Of a DNA stretch of 64,000 nucleotides, positions 23,355 through 34,874 are shown in pieces (position 1 is the stretch's first letter; every line of letters begins with the position of its first letter). The translations under genes were made by a program, and so were the position numbers. Under the pieces are notes generated by a model. That model searched no databases. It saw nothing but the letters and a program-made list of their open reading frames with translations, and was not told the origin of the DNA. Source of the DNA: Antrodiella citrinella (taxonomy: Eukaryota > Basidiomycota > Agaricomycetes > Polyporales > Steccherinaceae); the NCBI GenBank assembly GCA_004802725.1, contig SGPM01000112.1, positions 1 through 64,000 on the forward strand, given 5' to 3'.

Positions 23355-24993
23355 TTAGTTGAATGCCAGTTCTACCTGTCGTGTAATGTCACACTCGTAT
23401 CAGACATAATACAAGATCAAAGCAGAATATCGAACATACCTGATTAATAGCAGCCTGCAACTCAACCTCCATGTTCCGACTCTCCGCAAGCAGATTTGGC
23501 ATATAGACATCCCCACCCTTACCATCCTTCATATACCCAAACTCCCGCTGCGCAATCGTGTGGAAGAGCTTGTCCGTGCTCCGATGCACGATGAACGTCC
23601 GGAGTTCAGGCAATGTCCTGCCCGAATCCTGTGGATACCACCCAGAGTTAAGCGTTCTCTTCGCGCTGTACCGTTGCACGACGGCGTCAGCAGCGCATTG
23701 CACGTCCACGTCGTACTGCAGGAGGTTGTAGTATGCCTTTGCGCTTACGTCTTCCATGGAAGGGGTATAGACGTACGAGATACTGCTCTCGGTGACGGCG
23801 AGTCGAGCAGCGGTTTGGGCTTCTGAGTGCCACCCGAGGGATACTGCGATGAAGTACGCGCGCAAAGGCTCGTCTTTCAGAGAGCAGCGGAACAGCATCC
23901 GGGCTTGATCAACAGTCCGAGTCATCCCGTACTTTCGGGCAACGTGCACGAGTTTGGATAGCTGGGACAAACTAACGGCCTGTCCATTCCCACCTTTGAC
24001 GAGTTGGAGTGGAATGCCGTAGCAGGAACAGAGCAGTAAATAAAGCAACGGGGATGGTTCGGGGACGTCGACGACAGGTAGTGATTCCGTGAGTGAGGCA
24101 GACAATTCCTCGATCTGGCGTGCGAGTACTGGTGAGGATATAGAAAGGGAGAATCCATGTGCAGAGAAAGCAACGCCATCCGAGGATCGTAGGATGAGGT
24201 CGGCCGGTCGACGTTTAAAGAGCCCGAAGCCGAGCCACGTGGTCAAGACATCGACGGTGGTGGCGGCGTCTGCGTTCGCTGTTTTGGTCGTGTTGTATGT
24301 CTCCAGCTTGCGCGGTAGAACGCAGTCTGCTGGGTTTCGATTTATGAAGGAGAATCGACGCCAGTACACATCTCGTCGATCTGCGTCGTGCGTGGGACCA
24401 CGCCAGAAATACCAGCGCAAGCGAAAGTACGCGCCTGCGGAGATGTGGTCCATCTCAGCTACGTAACCGAAATTAGTCGTAGGACGACGGGGGTCGAGAC
24501 CTGCTGCGATGGCGGCAATCCTGGCCTCGGATTCCAGGTCGAAACGACAGGCAATGGCGAAAATGGAGAGCGCATGGGTGGGCAGAAAGCTATGCAAGGC
24601 ATCGGTGACCGGTTTCATGATCACCGAGTTACCCTGATATTTCAGAGTGGCCTCCAGGACGTCCTGGACCTCGCCGAGCGTCGTGAACGCTGGACTCTCC
24701 ACGGGGTAGATAAGCCGCAGGAAGGCATCCAACGTCTTGCTGTCCTCGGATACGGAGACCACGGGAGCCGCGTTCTCGTCTTCGAGAGGATGTGAATGGA
24801 TAGGTTTGCCCAGCGTGACCATGTCGGCGAAGACGGGGGAGATGAGGAAGAGTATGTTGGTGTAGACAAGAAACCTCACGAAATCTGAGGAAAGTAGGCA
24901 GAGGTCCGCGCCCTGCATGTCGAAAGGGTAGGCGGCATGAGAATGATAAGCGGTCGGCGTGTTCACCGACCTGTCAGTGCAAGCTATCCCCAT
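23355..24993 (-). CDS. Double-BTB domain protein, copy 4 (intact)
   Basis: Exons 24993-23440 and 23375-23355, 524 residues. First module: FDMQGADLCLLSSDFVRFLV with ISPVFADMVTLG; second: RPADLILRSSDGVAFSAHG with SISSPVLARQI and LLLCSCYGIPLQL. The interdomain FAIACRFDLESEARIAA and the C-terminal MEDVSAKAYYNLLQYDVDVQ are shared with copies 3 and 6. The 21-nt last exon encodes VELAFN. It is closest to copy 3 (same strand, adjacent), pointing to tandem duplication. The start ATG (24991-24993) gives a 28-residue leader before the first module. Confidence 0.85.
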
Positions 24994-26188
24994 AAGCAGA
25001 TGATACTGGGCACAACGAGATGTCAGGATGAGCGAGGGATTGCGATGCTGGCGGTAGTGGTGGTTGTACTTAGAGGTTTTGGCGAGCGCAACCCGCGCTA
25101 TGGTCACATTGCCCTGTGGAGCTCGGACACTCGGACACGCATGATGGAAGACGTGGCATTGTGTGCACGTCCGACAGGCTATTCTCTATATGTTTCAACT
25201 GATCTTCCTTTCTGGTGATCTTTGTAAGTATGTACATCGTATGGCTCTGTGTAAAGTGTCAGCAGAGCGGCAAACATGTGTTCGAGTTGACACTCAACTA
25301 GTATATATTTACCCACCGCCAGCTCTTGAAGACAACCGGACGTCCACCACTGTAGCACCATAGCATAAGTAGACCATATTGGTGTGAACCATTGCTGAGG
25401 GAAGGGAGAATCCAGGATTTGATCGCCTCGGGCGTGCTGTCTTGAGAGCCGCATCGTGATGGTCCGAGCATCATGAACGATCTTCAATTCACAGTGAACT
25501 GCCAGAAAGAGAAACATTGGAAAAGAGACATACCATACAAGGATGGACCTGTGAAGACTTCAATCTTCGTCGAAGGCCTTTACTTCGAACCCCTCACCTC
25601 TCCGCATCCTGAACATCTCCAGACACGCTCGTCATCCACGCCTAAAGACGACAACGAGTCCGTATTGAGGATATCGATGACGCTGAGGAAGGCGAGTGCA
25701 GATCTGGTAGGAAATGGACCACGATGAGGCAGATACTGTAAAATCGGGTCAAGACAGTCATCATGTATGGGTATGGAGCCAAGACGTACCACATGAACTA
25801 CAAATGAACGGCAGTGTTGCACCTTTAGGCTTTTACGTGTCGAGTGGAGGTGAACGAGGACGACGGCGACGAGAATGTTCAAGGGACCCCCGGATGTACC
25901 TATTTTATAGTCTCTGGGGTCCTTGTGGACCCACCTCTCGAAATGCGAAACTACCGACCAAGGCATGGTCCATTCCTCCCCGATTCAAATGGGCCAAATT
26001 GAAGGTCGCGGTAAGTCTCGTGAATCAGGAAGTTGCAATGCTCAGTTGTCTAAATCGCGGCCTTGCTTCCTCTGACAGACTCCTCAGGCTCGGACCACGC
26101 TTCACAAGTTCACACGCGACATACTGTGATCTGTACCCATACGCAACTCTAAGGCTTGCATTCAACATCTCAACTACCAACTTCCAAG
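24994..26188. other. Intergenic region, no gene recognised
   Basis: About 1.2 kb between divergent BTB copies 4 and 5. Several unspliced ORFs occur but none has recognisable domains. Promoters of both flanking genes must be here. Confidence 0.4.
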
Positions 26189-27759
26189 ATGTCGACCGCC
26201 GACGCCATCAAAACGACATACGTTGCCGACAGGAAAGACGCAGATATCATCATCTTGCGTTCTTCGGATTCTGTTAGCTTTCTTGTCCACAAAAGCGTCC
26301 TCTCTCTCGCATCCCCCGTCTTCGCCGATATGCTTGACTTTGGTTCTGGGACGGAGGGTCAGCACAGGATGGAGACGCCCATGTCGTTGACGTCTATGAG
26401 GACAGCAAGACGTTGGACGCGTTTCTACGTGTAGTCTACCCCATGGATAGACCCGCATTGGCTGCACTTTCCAGTGTCGCCGCTTGCCTCGAGGTGTCAG
26501 CCAAATACGAGACTTCCGCGATCACCCAACATCTCTCACTCGTCCTGACTACCCTTCCTACCGCCAACCCTCTGTCAGTATTCGCCATTGCATGTCGATA
26601 CGAGAAGGAGTCCATTGCAAGGACGGCTGCGACTTCTGCACGAGCTCAGATCTTGTTCCCACGGTTCAACTATGTCAAGGAGATGGTCCATATCTCCGCA
26701 GCCACGTATTTCCGCTTGAATTGGCATCTCAAGCGTGCTCCACTCGTCGTCCCAAGCGGTTACTTGGACACGTTTTCCTTCGTTCGTCGTCATGCTAGAG
26801 ATGGTATTCCAGACCTACCAATCAATGACTCTGCCACTGATTTCGAGGACGCGGAGGCTACGTGACTACGTCTGCGGATGACGACCCGTTATCGGCGTGG
26901 CTTGCCCTTGGACTCCCCCAACTTGAACCCTCCGACTTTATCGTGCAGTCATCCGATAACGTCAAATTTCCTGCGCAACGATCCTTCCTCTCCATCTCTG
27001 CACCAAAACTCGTCTCTCACGCGGGTAACGTCACGTCCGATCTCTTCCTGTGTGCGGAGTCATCGCCACTACTCCACCAGTTGTTGTGCTCCTGCTATGG
27101 CATTCCAGTTCTCTATGCCAACGCAGGACGGCTTTCCCAGACACTTTCCCAGCTCACGCCTTTCGTACCTGCTGCCAGGAAGTATGAGATGGCGAGGACG
27201 GTCGAACAGGCCCGCATTTTCCTGCGTAGCGTGCTGAAGCAGGAACCCCTGCGCACGTATCTCATTGCTATGTCCATCGGGTGGCACACCGAGGCCCAAG
27301 TCGCTGCTCGTTTAGCTGTGACTGACTGCAACGTACCGGAGATCAGCGGAGTCTACGCCAGAGATGGAGGACATCAGCGCGAAAGCGTATTTTCGCCTTC
27401 TTCAGTACGATGCGGCCGTCCAGGCCGCCGTTGGAACCGTCGTCGACCGGTTCAAGTCGAGGACACTTGGCGCTGGCTCGTATCCGCATCAACAATATTC
27501 TACGACCGGAAGAAAGGTGGCTGACGTGTACCGCAACATCGACAAATTGTTTCGCCCTATTGTGGAGAGAGAGATGGGTATGAAAATGCCCGCTGCTATG
27601 TACATGCCGAATCTGCTTCACGAGAGCCGGTTGATGGAGACGGCACTGCAGACCGCTATCTCGCCGGTACGTGAATCTCATCTGCTGTCTCTTTGAGTCA
27701 GTCCTCGTGTTAAATTTGTTTCTGCACTCGTTCGACAGGTGAAGCTCGACTTCTCGTGA
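26189..27759 (+). pseudogene. Double-BTB protein gene, copy 5 (three frameshifts)
   Basis: Starts well (MSTADAIKTTYVADRKDADI, then LSLASPVFADMLDFG) but the frame changes near 26,355 before DAHVVDVYEDSKTLDAFLR, again at 26,862 before TTSADDDPLSAWLALGL, and at about 27,355 before MEDISAKAYFRLLQYDAAV, where two bases appear lost in a conserved VY.PEMED motif. Both BTB modules are otherwise well preserved, so inactivation is recent. Terminal intron is present and the 21-nt last exon 27739-27759 encodes VKLDFS with a proper stop. Confidence 0.78.
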
Positions 27760-28271
27760 TTTTTCCATACTCCCCAGACCTGTCAGGAGAATTCAGCGTG
27801 TAGTGTGTATTCATTACAGGTCTATGTAGGGCGTTTTTGGGGGAATGGTATATTGTTTTCGACCGGAGATGTCTCAGAAATGCTGTGTGTCACACATTCA
27901 TCGTTCACGACCACATTTCGAGTACGTAGTGACCAGACGCGTGAAAACAAAGGGCTTCCTTGGGTCCATATGAACACTCAAACCTGGTATATCTTCAAGA
28001 AAGCGAGACCGCAAAATTCAATTGTACATGGGTGGAACATACATCTTACACAACGACCTACTAATCACGGCATTCGGCACGAAAATACAACGAAACTTTC
28101 CAATCTCTCTTCACTTCCGATATCATTCAATAAAGAACCAGATACTTCTCGCACCAGCTACCCGAAAAACACAGACTGACCGTCAGCCGCCGTTTCTATG
28201 TCGCGATATGACATGCTTACCTCTCTCTCTTAAGACGGAAAAAGTAGCGTAACAATCACCTCACGCGTGGC
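27760..28271. other. Convergent 3' spacer between BTB copies 5 and 6
   Basis: A/T-richer sequence with no recognised gene. Confidence 0.45.
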
Positions 28272-29878
28272 TCACGAGAACGCCAGCTCGACCTGTTATG
28301 GAGGGCACTCGGTTGAGAAATGTGAACTCGGAGAGGAAGGGAAGATATCCGTACCTGAGCGATGGCGGTCTGCAAAGCAGCATCCATGTTCTGACTTTCT
28401 TCCACCAACCGTGGTAAATATACGTCGGAACCGTAGAGGGTGCGTTCCCTTTCCAAAATTGCAAGGGAAACCTTGGCTATCTTGAAGAGGAGTGGGGTAT
28501 CGTTCGTGCTCCAGCCTCCGACGTGTTTGTAATTCTCGTAGCTCCGGAGTGTTCTGGCGTTGTATGTATCTACGACGTTCTGGATGGCCGATTTAACAGC
28601 AGAGTCGTATTGGAGAAGGTTGTAGTACGACTTGGCTCCTACGTCCTCCATCTCAGGAACGTACACCTTTGCCATGTCGGGAATGTTGCTGTCAATCACG
28701 GCAAATTGGGCGGCAGCTCGGGCGACGTCGGTCCAGGCAAGGAGAATAGCGATGAAGTAGACCCGGATCGGAGCCACGCTGATGCGGCCCTGTAGGTTTG
28801 AACGCGCCCACTCAATGGTACCCGCCATGTCGTACTTTTTGGCAGCACGTACGAGGGGAATGAATTGTGCCATGTCCATCGCCACGTTTTCTGAGAAGCG
28901 GAGCGAAGTACCATAGCACGAGTGAAGGAGCATGTAGAGAAGCTGCGGTGTCTCTGAGGTTTCAACAACGGGAAGATCAGGATTCAGTGGAGAGGGGGTA
29001 ACCGAGCTTGCGATTGTCTCCACGAGTTTGGGTGCCATGATGGATAGGATGATTCTATGAGCGATAAAGTCCGTTCCTGCATCTGAAGAGCGCAGAATGA
29101 TATCCGCTGGGTGGTGTAAGAACAGTCCAGAGTCCAGCCACTCGGTAGCTAGACTTGTGACTGGGCTTACACTGGGAGCAGCGACGTTTATTCCAGCAGA
29201 CACCGGAATACAGTCGTTGGGGTCACGACAGACAAAGGAAAAATGCTTTCGAGTCCAATGCGCTGGTAGGGGAGCACCCGGCGTTTGAGATGCTTTGCTT
29301 CGCTTTTTCGAACTCGCAAGAGGAGTAGAAAGATGCCAGCGCAGACGGAAATATGCAGCGGCAGAAATGTGATCCATTTCTGGCACATATTGGAAGGGTC
29401 TCGGAAGGGTCTCGGGATGAGTCGCAATGCGCAAAGCAGCCATTTTGGCTTCGAATTCGAGATCCAAGCGGCAGGAGACAGCGAAAACGGCGAGAGGGCT
29501 GTCGTCTATGAAGCCACGGAGAAGGCTCGACAGATGGATCGTGACCGCCAATGTTTGATACTTCAGAGAAACCTCCAAAGCATCCGCGACATCGGAGATC
29601 TTCACCAGCGATGGGTTTTCTATGGGATAGACAAGACGCAGGAATTTATCGAGAAGATCGCTGCTCTCAGGCAACTGGAGGATGGGGATATCACCTGAAG
29701 GCCCTTGGATTGGTGAACCTAATACGAACATGTCGTGAAAAACGGGAGACGCGAGGGAGAGGATGACCTTGTAAACACTAAACTGGACAGCATCTGAGGA
29801 TTGTAGAATGAGATCAGTATCAGTGTTGTCGAATGGATGTGTGGCGTATGCGACTTCGAGTGTCTCGTTAGTCAACAT
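28272..29878 (-). CDS. Double-BTB domain protein, copy 6 (intact)
   Basis: Exons 29878-28355 and 28292-28272, 514 residues. First module FDNTDTDLILQSSDAVQFSV with LSLASPVFHDMFVLG; second module HPADIILRSSDAGTDFIAHR with LLYMLLHSCYG. C-terminal half has MEDVGAKSYYNLLQYDSAVK. It differs from copies 3 and 4 by an extra basic patch SSKKRSKASQTPGAPL in the interdomain region. The 21-nt last exon encodes VELAFS. Probable adaptor or dimerisation protein; no enzyme motif. Confidence 0.85.
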
Positions 29879-30234
29879 GTTTTCTGAGGCGACAGAATGC
29901 AGTCGAGATGGATTGAGAGCGACCTGAGGCAGAGAAAAGTGCGGTTATACACCAAGTTCTGCGGAATAGATCACAGCATAGATAAGCAAGGACATGCGCT
30001 GAACACGAGGAGATGGTATCGATCCTGGGAGAGGAAGCACTAGTACTGCCGGGTGGCGCAGCATTCATCTTTACATAACCTGCGGCGAAGACAAGAGTAA
30101 GTACTATAGCAGTTCAGAGATTTTGTACCACCAGAGCATTCTTGACAACGTGCAAATGATGGCTGGCGTTTGAAAATTTGACAAGGACAGCCTCGACGGC
30201 TAATCCCGAACGCGCGCCACCATATGTTACTTTA
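29879..30234. other. Upstream region of BTB copy 6 up to the transposon
   Basis: No further gene or clear TATA box. TTA at 30232-30234 is the left target-site copy of the transposon. Confidence 0.4.
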
Positions 30235-30287
30235 GGGCCTGTTCGGTAACAAAATGCGTATATTTAATATTATATTATATACCGGTA
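30235..30287 (+). repeat. Left terminal inverted repeat
   Basis: Pairs with 31032-31072; 41 matching positions apart from one C/T difference and a 12-bp A/T insertion. Confidence 0.9.
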
Positions 30288-30411
30288 CTTCGTAGATTTT
30301 TGTCACGTGTGAAGATTGTCAATACGCGCGCCAACGCGTCGATGAATATGTTGAATCTAGATCTCGAGTGTGGCGGCGCGTGCAGCACCGTCTCACTACA
30401 GCCATGCTGCC

Positions 30412-30747
30412 ATGGTACGAACTCGCGCCCTTGCCGCTTTTGAGCGGCGGATCCCACCTCACCTCGCGCACAACAATCAACGCCGCCGTGCAATTGCTGC
30501 GGCAGTGCTTCTCGCTGCTGTTGCCGCAGCTGTCGATGCGTGTTGGAACCGGCTGCATCCAGAGCCATATCACACGTCCATCCTCTCTCGCTCAGCTTGG
30601 CTTCAAGAGCTCCTCAACGGACATCGGGATCGCATGAAGGACAGCCTCGGTGTCCGTCCCCTCGTTTTCCGTTGTCTCGAGCTCAAGCTCATCAACCTTG
30701 GTGGTTTGCGCCCTTTGTTGAAATCTATGATGAGGCAGTTCTCGTAG
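30412..30747 (+). pseudogene. Truncated Harbinger-type transposase N-terminus
   Basis: 111 codons from an ATG in the context CCATGG. The C-terminal half, PYHTSILSRSAWLQELLNGH followed by RMKDSLGVRPLVFRCLEL, matches the conserved region just before the HTH and DDE_Tnp_4 domains of fungal Harbinger transposases, then stops after GLRPLLKSMMRQFS. The Ala/Arg-rich start MVRTRALA is shared with the fragment at the left edge of the window. Internal deletion has removed the nuclease, so no transposition activity is expected. Confidence 0.75.
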
Positions 30748-31031
30748 ATCAACAACCAATTTATCATTGATCCCGTTTTCGTAGATAAAGCCCTCTTTTC
30801 GTGTATTTCCCCCTCTCTCATGCGTTTGCAAGAGCTCAGCCAAACGCAATACATTCATCTTATTCCTACTGTCCTCAGGAATTCTAACACCCTCGTCGAT
30901 ATGTGTTTTAGTTTTAGCCTTTGCACTACGCGCGACGCGGCGCCTGTCAATGTGCCATCCGGACACCGAATTTACGATCTGAACATATTTTTCGGAATCA
31001 CAAATATCGATTTCTGTTTAAGGGCAAGATA

Positions 31032-31072
31032 TACCGGTATATAATATACACATTTTGTTACCGAACAGGCCC
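31032..31072 (-). repeat. Right terminal inverted repeat
   Basis: Mirror of the left repeat; followed at once by the TTA duplication (31073-31075) and then by the stop codon of the neighbouring minus-strand ORF (31076-31078). Confidence 0.9.
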
Positions 31073-31075
31073 TTA

Positions 31076-32413
31076 TTAGACTTCTGACGTTGAGAGTGCC
31101 GACCGCGTCGACTTGTTGAGTGACGGCGTGCGCTCCTTCCATGCCGCCACGATATTGCGAACTGAAGTGAGAGGAGAAAGCGGAGAAGTCTGAGGGCGGC
31201 GCAATGACGAAGCGGTAGGAGTTCCTGTGACGGTCCCCGACCTGGTGGTGAAAGTATTCGTGAACGTGTTCGAATTCGTGACTGTGTCCGTGTAGGTACC
31301 CGTACCAGTGGTGCTGCGCGTGTACGAGCTGGGAGGGATCCTAGAGTCTCCGGACATGGAAGTGCCTGCGTAAGGAGGCGGTGACATCAAGCTAGAGCCA
31401 CCCACGGAAGAACCGGACCTGCTCTTCGTAGGAGACGAAGGTCGCGAGCTGTACCCGCTCCCATAGCCCGTCGTAGTGCCATACCCTGTAGTGGTGCCGT
31501 ACCCCGTTGCGCTGCTATAGCCGTATCCAGTGGTTGTCGCGGTGAAGCTGAGAGTGGGCATGGATTGGCTGGTCGTGGCATATGGACTGGGCGATCTTGG
31601 GCCGGAGGGTGCTGAAGCCGTCCTCGTATGGCCTTGAAGATACCCGGGCGACGCGTTCTGTTCAAAAGATGCGACCAATTGACCTACACGCCCAGGAGCA
31701 GGGGTCGCATCTCGTCGTGGGGTAGCCTCACGAGCGTCCGGGTCCATGGATGATCTTACATGAGCAATGGGAGTGGTGATGTCGGCCAGGGTTGCTGATC
31801 GCCTGTGTTCGCCACAGTTACTCGAGTACATGGTGACCGGTCTGCTACCACTCTGAGCGCCGGATTGGGCAAAAGAGACAGGCCGAGAAGAGACATTCTC
31901 CGTGTGCTCCGAGAATGTGCTCAGGACCCTTCTGTCGCGATCGAGAAGCGTGCTTGAGGAAGAGTAGATATCTTGAGGCGTTTGCGAGAGGTACGAGTCG
32001 ACTGGCGTTGTCGAAGACGTGTATGGAGAAGGTCCGCCTGACCAAGACGTAATGGCGTCGTCAAGCTCATCGTCGATCAAGTTGAGGGAGGCTGCGACTT
32101 CGTTTTCCTCGTCGTACGAATCGTCGTCGTGTACGATGTTCGTGATGGTGTAGGCGACACGTTGATTCTCCTCATTTGACGGCCGGACGAGACATCGTCG
32201 CTATCATATGAAGACGGTGTCGGTGTCACTGCGGGATGGTGAGTAGACAGACATGACAGCAGGAGAGCCGGACTCACGAGACCGGTTTGTGGACGAGAGG
32301 TATGAGGGCTACAATGGTGTTTATGTAGCTGATAGTGTTGAAAAAGTAGCCGTCCCGAAGAGAGGGGATCGGGGCCCCGCTGTTGAGGGCTCCGTTGACG
32401 AGTAATCAGTCAT
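31076..32413 (-). pseudogene. Truncated, frame-broken Ser/Thr-rich protein gene
   Basis: A 334-codon open frame (31076-32080) is rich in Ser, Thr, Gly and Tyr with an internal TGYGTT repeat and ends SVRNIVAAWKERTP...TSEV. Upstream pieces on the same strand appear in other frames: a possible start at 32413 (MTDYSSTEPSTAGPRSPL), a hydrophobic segment DGYFFNTISYINTIVALIPL, and a basic stretch RQMRRINVSPTPSRTSYTTT; a GTGAGT donor near 32,279 joins some but not all. I associate the AAWKERTP segment with large uncharacterised Agaricomycete proteins in which a long C-terminal part follows; here it is absent. At least two frame breaks and the missing C-terminus argue for a fragment. The transposon abuts its stop codon but did not create it, since the stop lies outside the duplication. 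Confidence 0.5.
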
Positions 32414-32916
32414 TTCGCCAGAGCATTATCCAGAAGAAAAAGTAGAGTTGGTACAGAGTACGGTCGTATCGCCGGATAGTACAAATTTTGAAGTGGGAGT
32501 GATCACAACTCACCACGCCCGTTGATTCGGCGTTGAACCCGCATCAACAACTTGAATATTCTACGATCGGATGGCACCCAGTCAAACCGTTGACCATGTA
32601 TTGCCTTTCTTTATCCGTACGGTTTCATCAATCTGGTAAAAGCGTAACGGACTTCCATTGCATTTTACGCTGACACAACACTGATCAGAATTTGAATATC
32701 GAAAATTTAGACATACTTTGGCAAGTGCGGATTCACTGGCAAGGAGGGCGTCTGCATGGATTAGGGCTGGTCACTCCACGGCACGACTAAACGTTGTGTT
32801 GCGTAGCTATCGCTACACCGTTGGGCTAAGATTCGTCGCCGACGAGGGGCTGCCATGTACATATCTGATTGCAACTTTCAATTTTAAACACATATTCTAC
32901 TGTGTAAAAACCCTCG
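32414..32916. other. No gene recognised
   Basis: Spacer. A short inverted repeat around GTAGCTATCGCTAC (near 32,805) was seen but no RNA gene could be built from it. Confidence 0.4.
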
Positions 32917-34621
32917 TTACAGATGTGTGTTCTGCACGGCAACCGCTAGTGTATCGACGTCCGCCCCCCGCACCATTCTCCTCATCGACATGTCCTTCAA
33001 AATCCGATCTGCGTATCTCCACTGCTCTACGTACCACGGATCCAAAGGCGTCACGTCCCAGTCATATTCGTAGAGGAATATCGACGCCAAGCATGGGAAC
33101 GTCTCTGACAAGAAGCCAGCGACGATGCCGGGTGACACAATTTGGCTGGGCCCAACGCTAAGCTCGTACAGCATGCTCCGTTGGCCAATAGGCTGAGGGA
33201 AGGATGGGAAGTCGAGATTGGAGGCGTCGAGGACGATCCCGAGTCGGATGAGATGTGGGCAGTACACAGCGAGGGCCTGCAGGCCCCCCAATGTGATACG
33301 ATGCGGTTGAAGCCAGATCCCAAGCGGATCCAACCACAGCGTCGTGAGATTAGGCCACGCTTGAGCCAGACCTTGTATGAACTTGTCTCCAAGAGTCCAC
33401 ATCCACCCTACGTCGAGAGAGAGCTCGCGCATACTGCGCATGCGAAAAAGATGCCTGAGGACGTCCGAGCCGGCCCCATTCAACCCTTCGCGCTCGTGCA
33501 CCGATCGCCAGTCACCGACACTTTTCAGGTGGAACTTCCTAAGGGTGTTGGCGGTACAGGCATCGGCTACTGCCTTAATGAGGTGATTTGTTTGTTTACT
33601 CGTATTGATGATACATTTGATCTCCTGGATATATGGGAAGGTCGAGCTTTTGAAAGCGGTGATGAGAGCAGTCAAACGTGACGTCTCGATACAGAGGACA
33701 ACGAGGGAAGAAAAGATCGCTTTGTTGACGACGGGGGCATGAAATTGTGCGGAGAGAGCCCGGATATCGAGATGATCCAGGGATTGTGATTGTGATATGG
33801 CCTGCCAGATGCCCTGCCCGACATCGAAATCGGTATATAAGTTCAAGGTATGGAGAGACGTAGCCTTCTTGAGGATGTTGCACATCCCATCGTACGTCCC
33901 TTGGGGGTTGTCACTGAGCCGGATGAGAAGACGTGGTATCGTCAAGGATGTCAGATATGCTGCGCTTGGGTCCAGTATATCTGAAAGTTTTGAAGGGTCA
34001 AGAATTGCAACGAGGTCGAAACTCAGTAGCGATGTTCCAAGTGTGCGAAGGATCCAGGGAAGTTCTGAAGCATATAACGTCGTGCATGTTAATCCCTGTA
34101 GGCGTGGGAAGAGCATCATGGTTTGGCTGGGAGACAGCAGGCTAGACAGGTCGTATTGAATCGTGGCGTGGTTCGAAAAGTCCGAACATGGTAAATAGAG
34201 GTGCTTGATCCTGGATGAATATAAAGAAACCCCGGAAAAGTCGTTGGAGTCCAAAGGCTTGTAAGATTTCTGTTGAAATGTCGAGGGCGATCAACCGCCG
34301 TCTACTTGCACTGGGCGAAGGGCGGAAACGTACGAATGTTATCTCAGGCTTGTCTGTCCATCGATTCGTCTCTTTCAGCTCCGTAACCGCTCCAGTTGCT
34401 CTCAGAAGCTGGATCAAAGTGATCTGAGTATGCCATATTGCATTGAGGCATGGTTCACGGAAGAGCGTGGAGGTGTGGCGTAGGGATCTGACGTTACGCT
34501 CTGCATCAGCAGAGAGATTTGAGAAGGGAAAGTGACTAGATGATAGGACAGGTATTCGACTTCCGACGAGGCAATCCACAACTGACTCGACAAGTTCGGC
34601 GATCCTCAAGGCTCTATGCAT
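32917..34621 (-). pseudogene. F-box/LRR-like protein gene with one frameshift
   Basis: The start MHRALRIAELVESVVDCLV with a later ...SLRHTSTLFREPCLNAIWHT is the F-box-like opening common in Agaricomycetes. The frame is open to about 34,260, where the conserved flow (EILQ then KPLDSNDFSGVSLYSSRI) continues only in another frame; no GT-AG intron explains the switch, so a single-base loss is likely. The second part (to 32917, about 440 residues) has leucine-rich repeat-like segments such as SLDHLDIRALS and RSMRELSLDVGW. F-box proteins usually bind SKP1 and deliver substrates to SCF ubiquitin ligases. The rest is so well preserved that a sequencing error or very recent mutation is possible. Confidence 0.65.
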
Positions 34622-34874
34622 GCTGTACCAGCGACGAGCCTTTATATGAGCAGGCTGGAAGATAATCAGGTGGATATTCATTGATTTTCGGGAAGCAGAG
34701 ACGTACCGAATCGTTTTCTGCAGCGTGAATACCCTCGACCTGGAATAGAATCGGTATCTTCACAATAATCTCAGAGAATGGTCGTCTGTTGGTCGTCCGA
34801 CGTACCGGTTCGTTCGGGCGGCTGTTCCAGCTGAGGGTTCAGCTGCGTTAGCGCCGGTGTGTTTGGCCGAGGAT

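Larger units (their letters stand above)
30235..31072 (+). mobile_element. Non-autonomous PIF/Harbinger-like DNA transposon, complete
   Basis: An 838-bp element bounded by inverted repeats: left 30235-30287 and right 31032-31072, both beginning GGGCCTGTTCGGTAACAAAA when read inward. The left repeat carries a 12-bp A/T insertion the right one lacks. A TTA target-site duplication flanks it (30232-30234 and 31073-31075), as expected for PIF/Harbinger. Inside is an ORF resembling only the N-terminal part of Harbinger transposases; the catalytic DDE domain is missing, so it needs a transposase from elsewhere. A second copy end is at 1-195 of this window. Confidence 0.9.

Noticed and set aside
30592..30966. 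124-codon minus-strand ORF inside the transposon
   Set aside because: It overlaps the transposase remnant on the other strand and shows no family pattern; a mirror ORF.
31073..31078. Transposon insertion created the premature stop
   Set aside because: The TAA stop (31076-31078) lies outside the TTA duplication and would be present without the element.
32795..32820. Possible tRNA or hairpin RNA around GTAGCTATCGCTAC
   Set aside because: Only a short stem could be drawn; no cloverleaf, B box or 3' pairing found.
34250..34275. Intron explaining the frame switch in the F-box/LRR-like gene
   Set aside because: No GT donor and AG acceptor of usable spacing restore the frame there.
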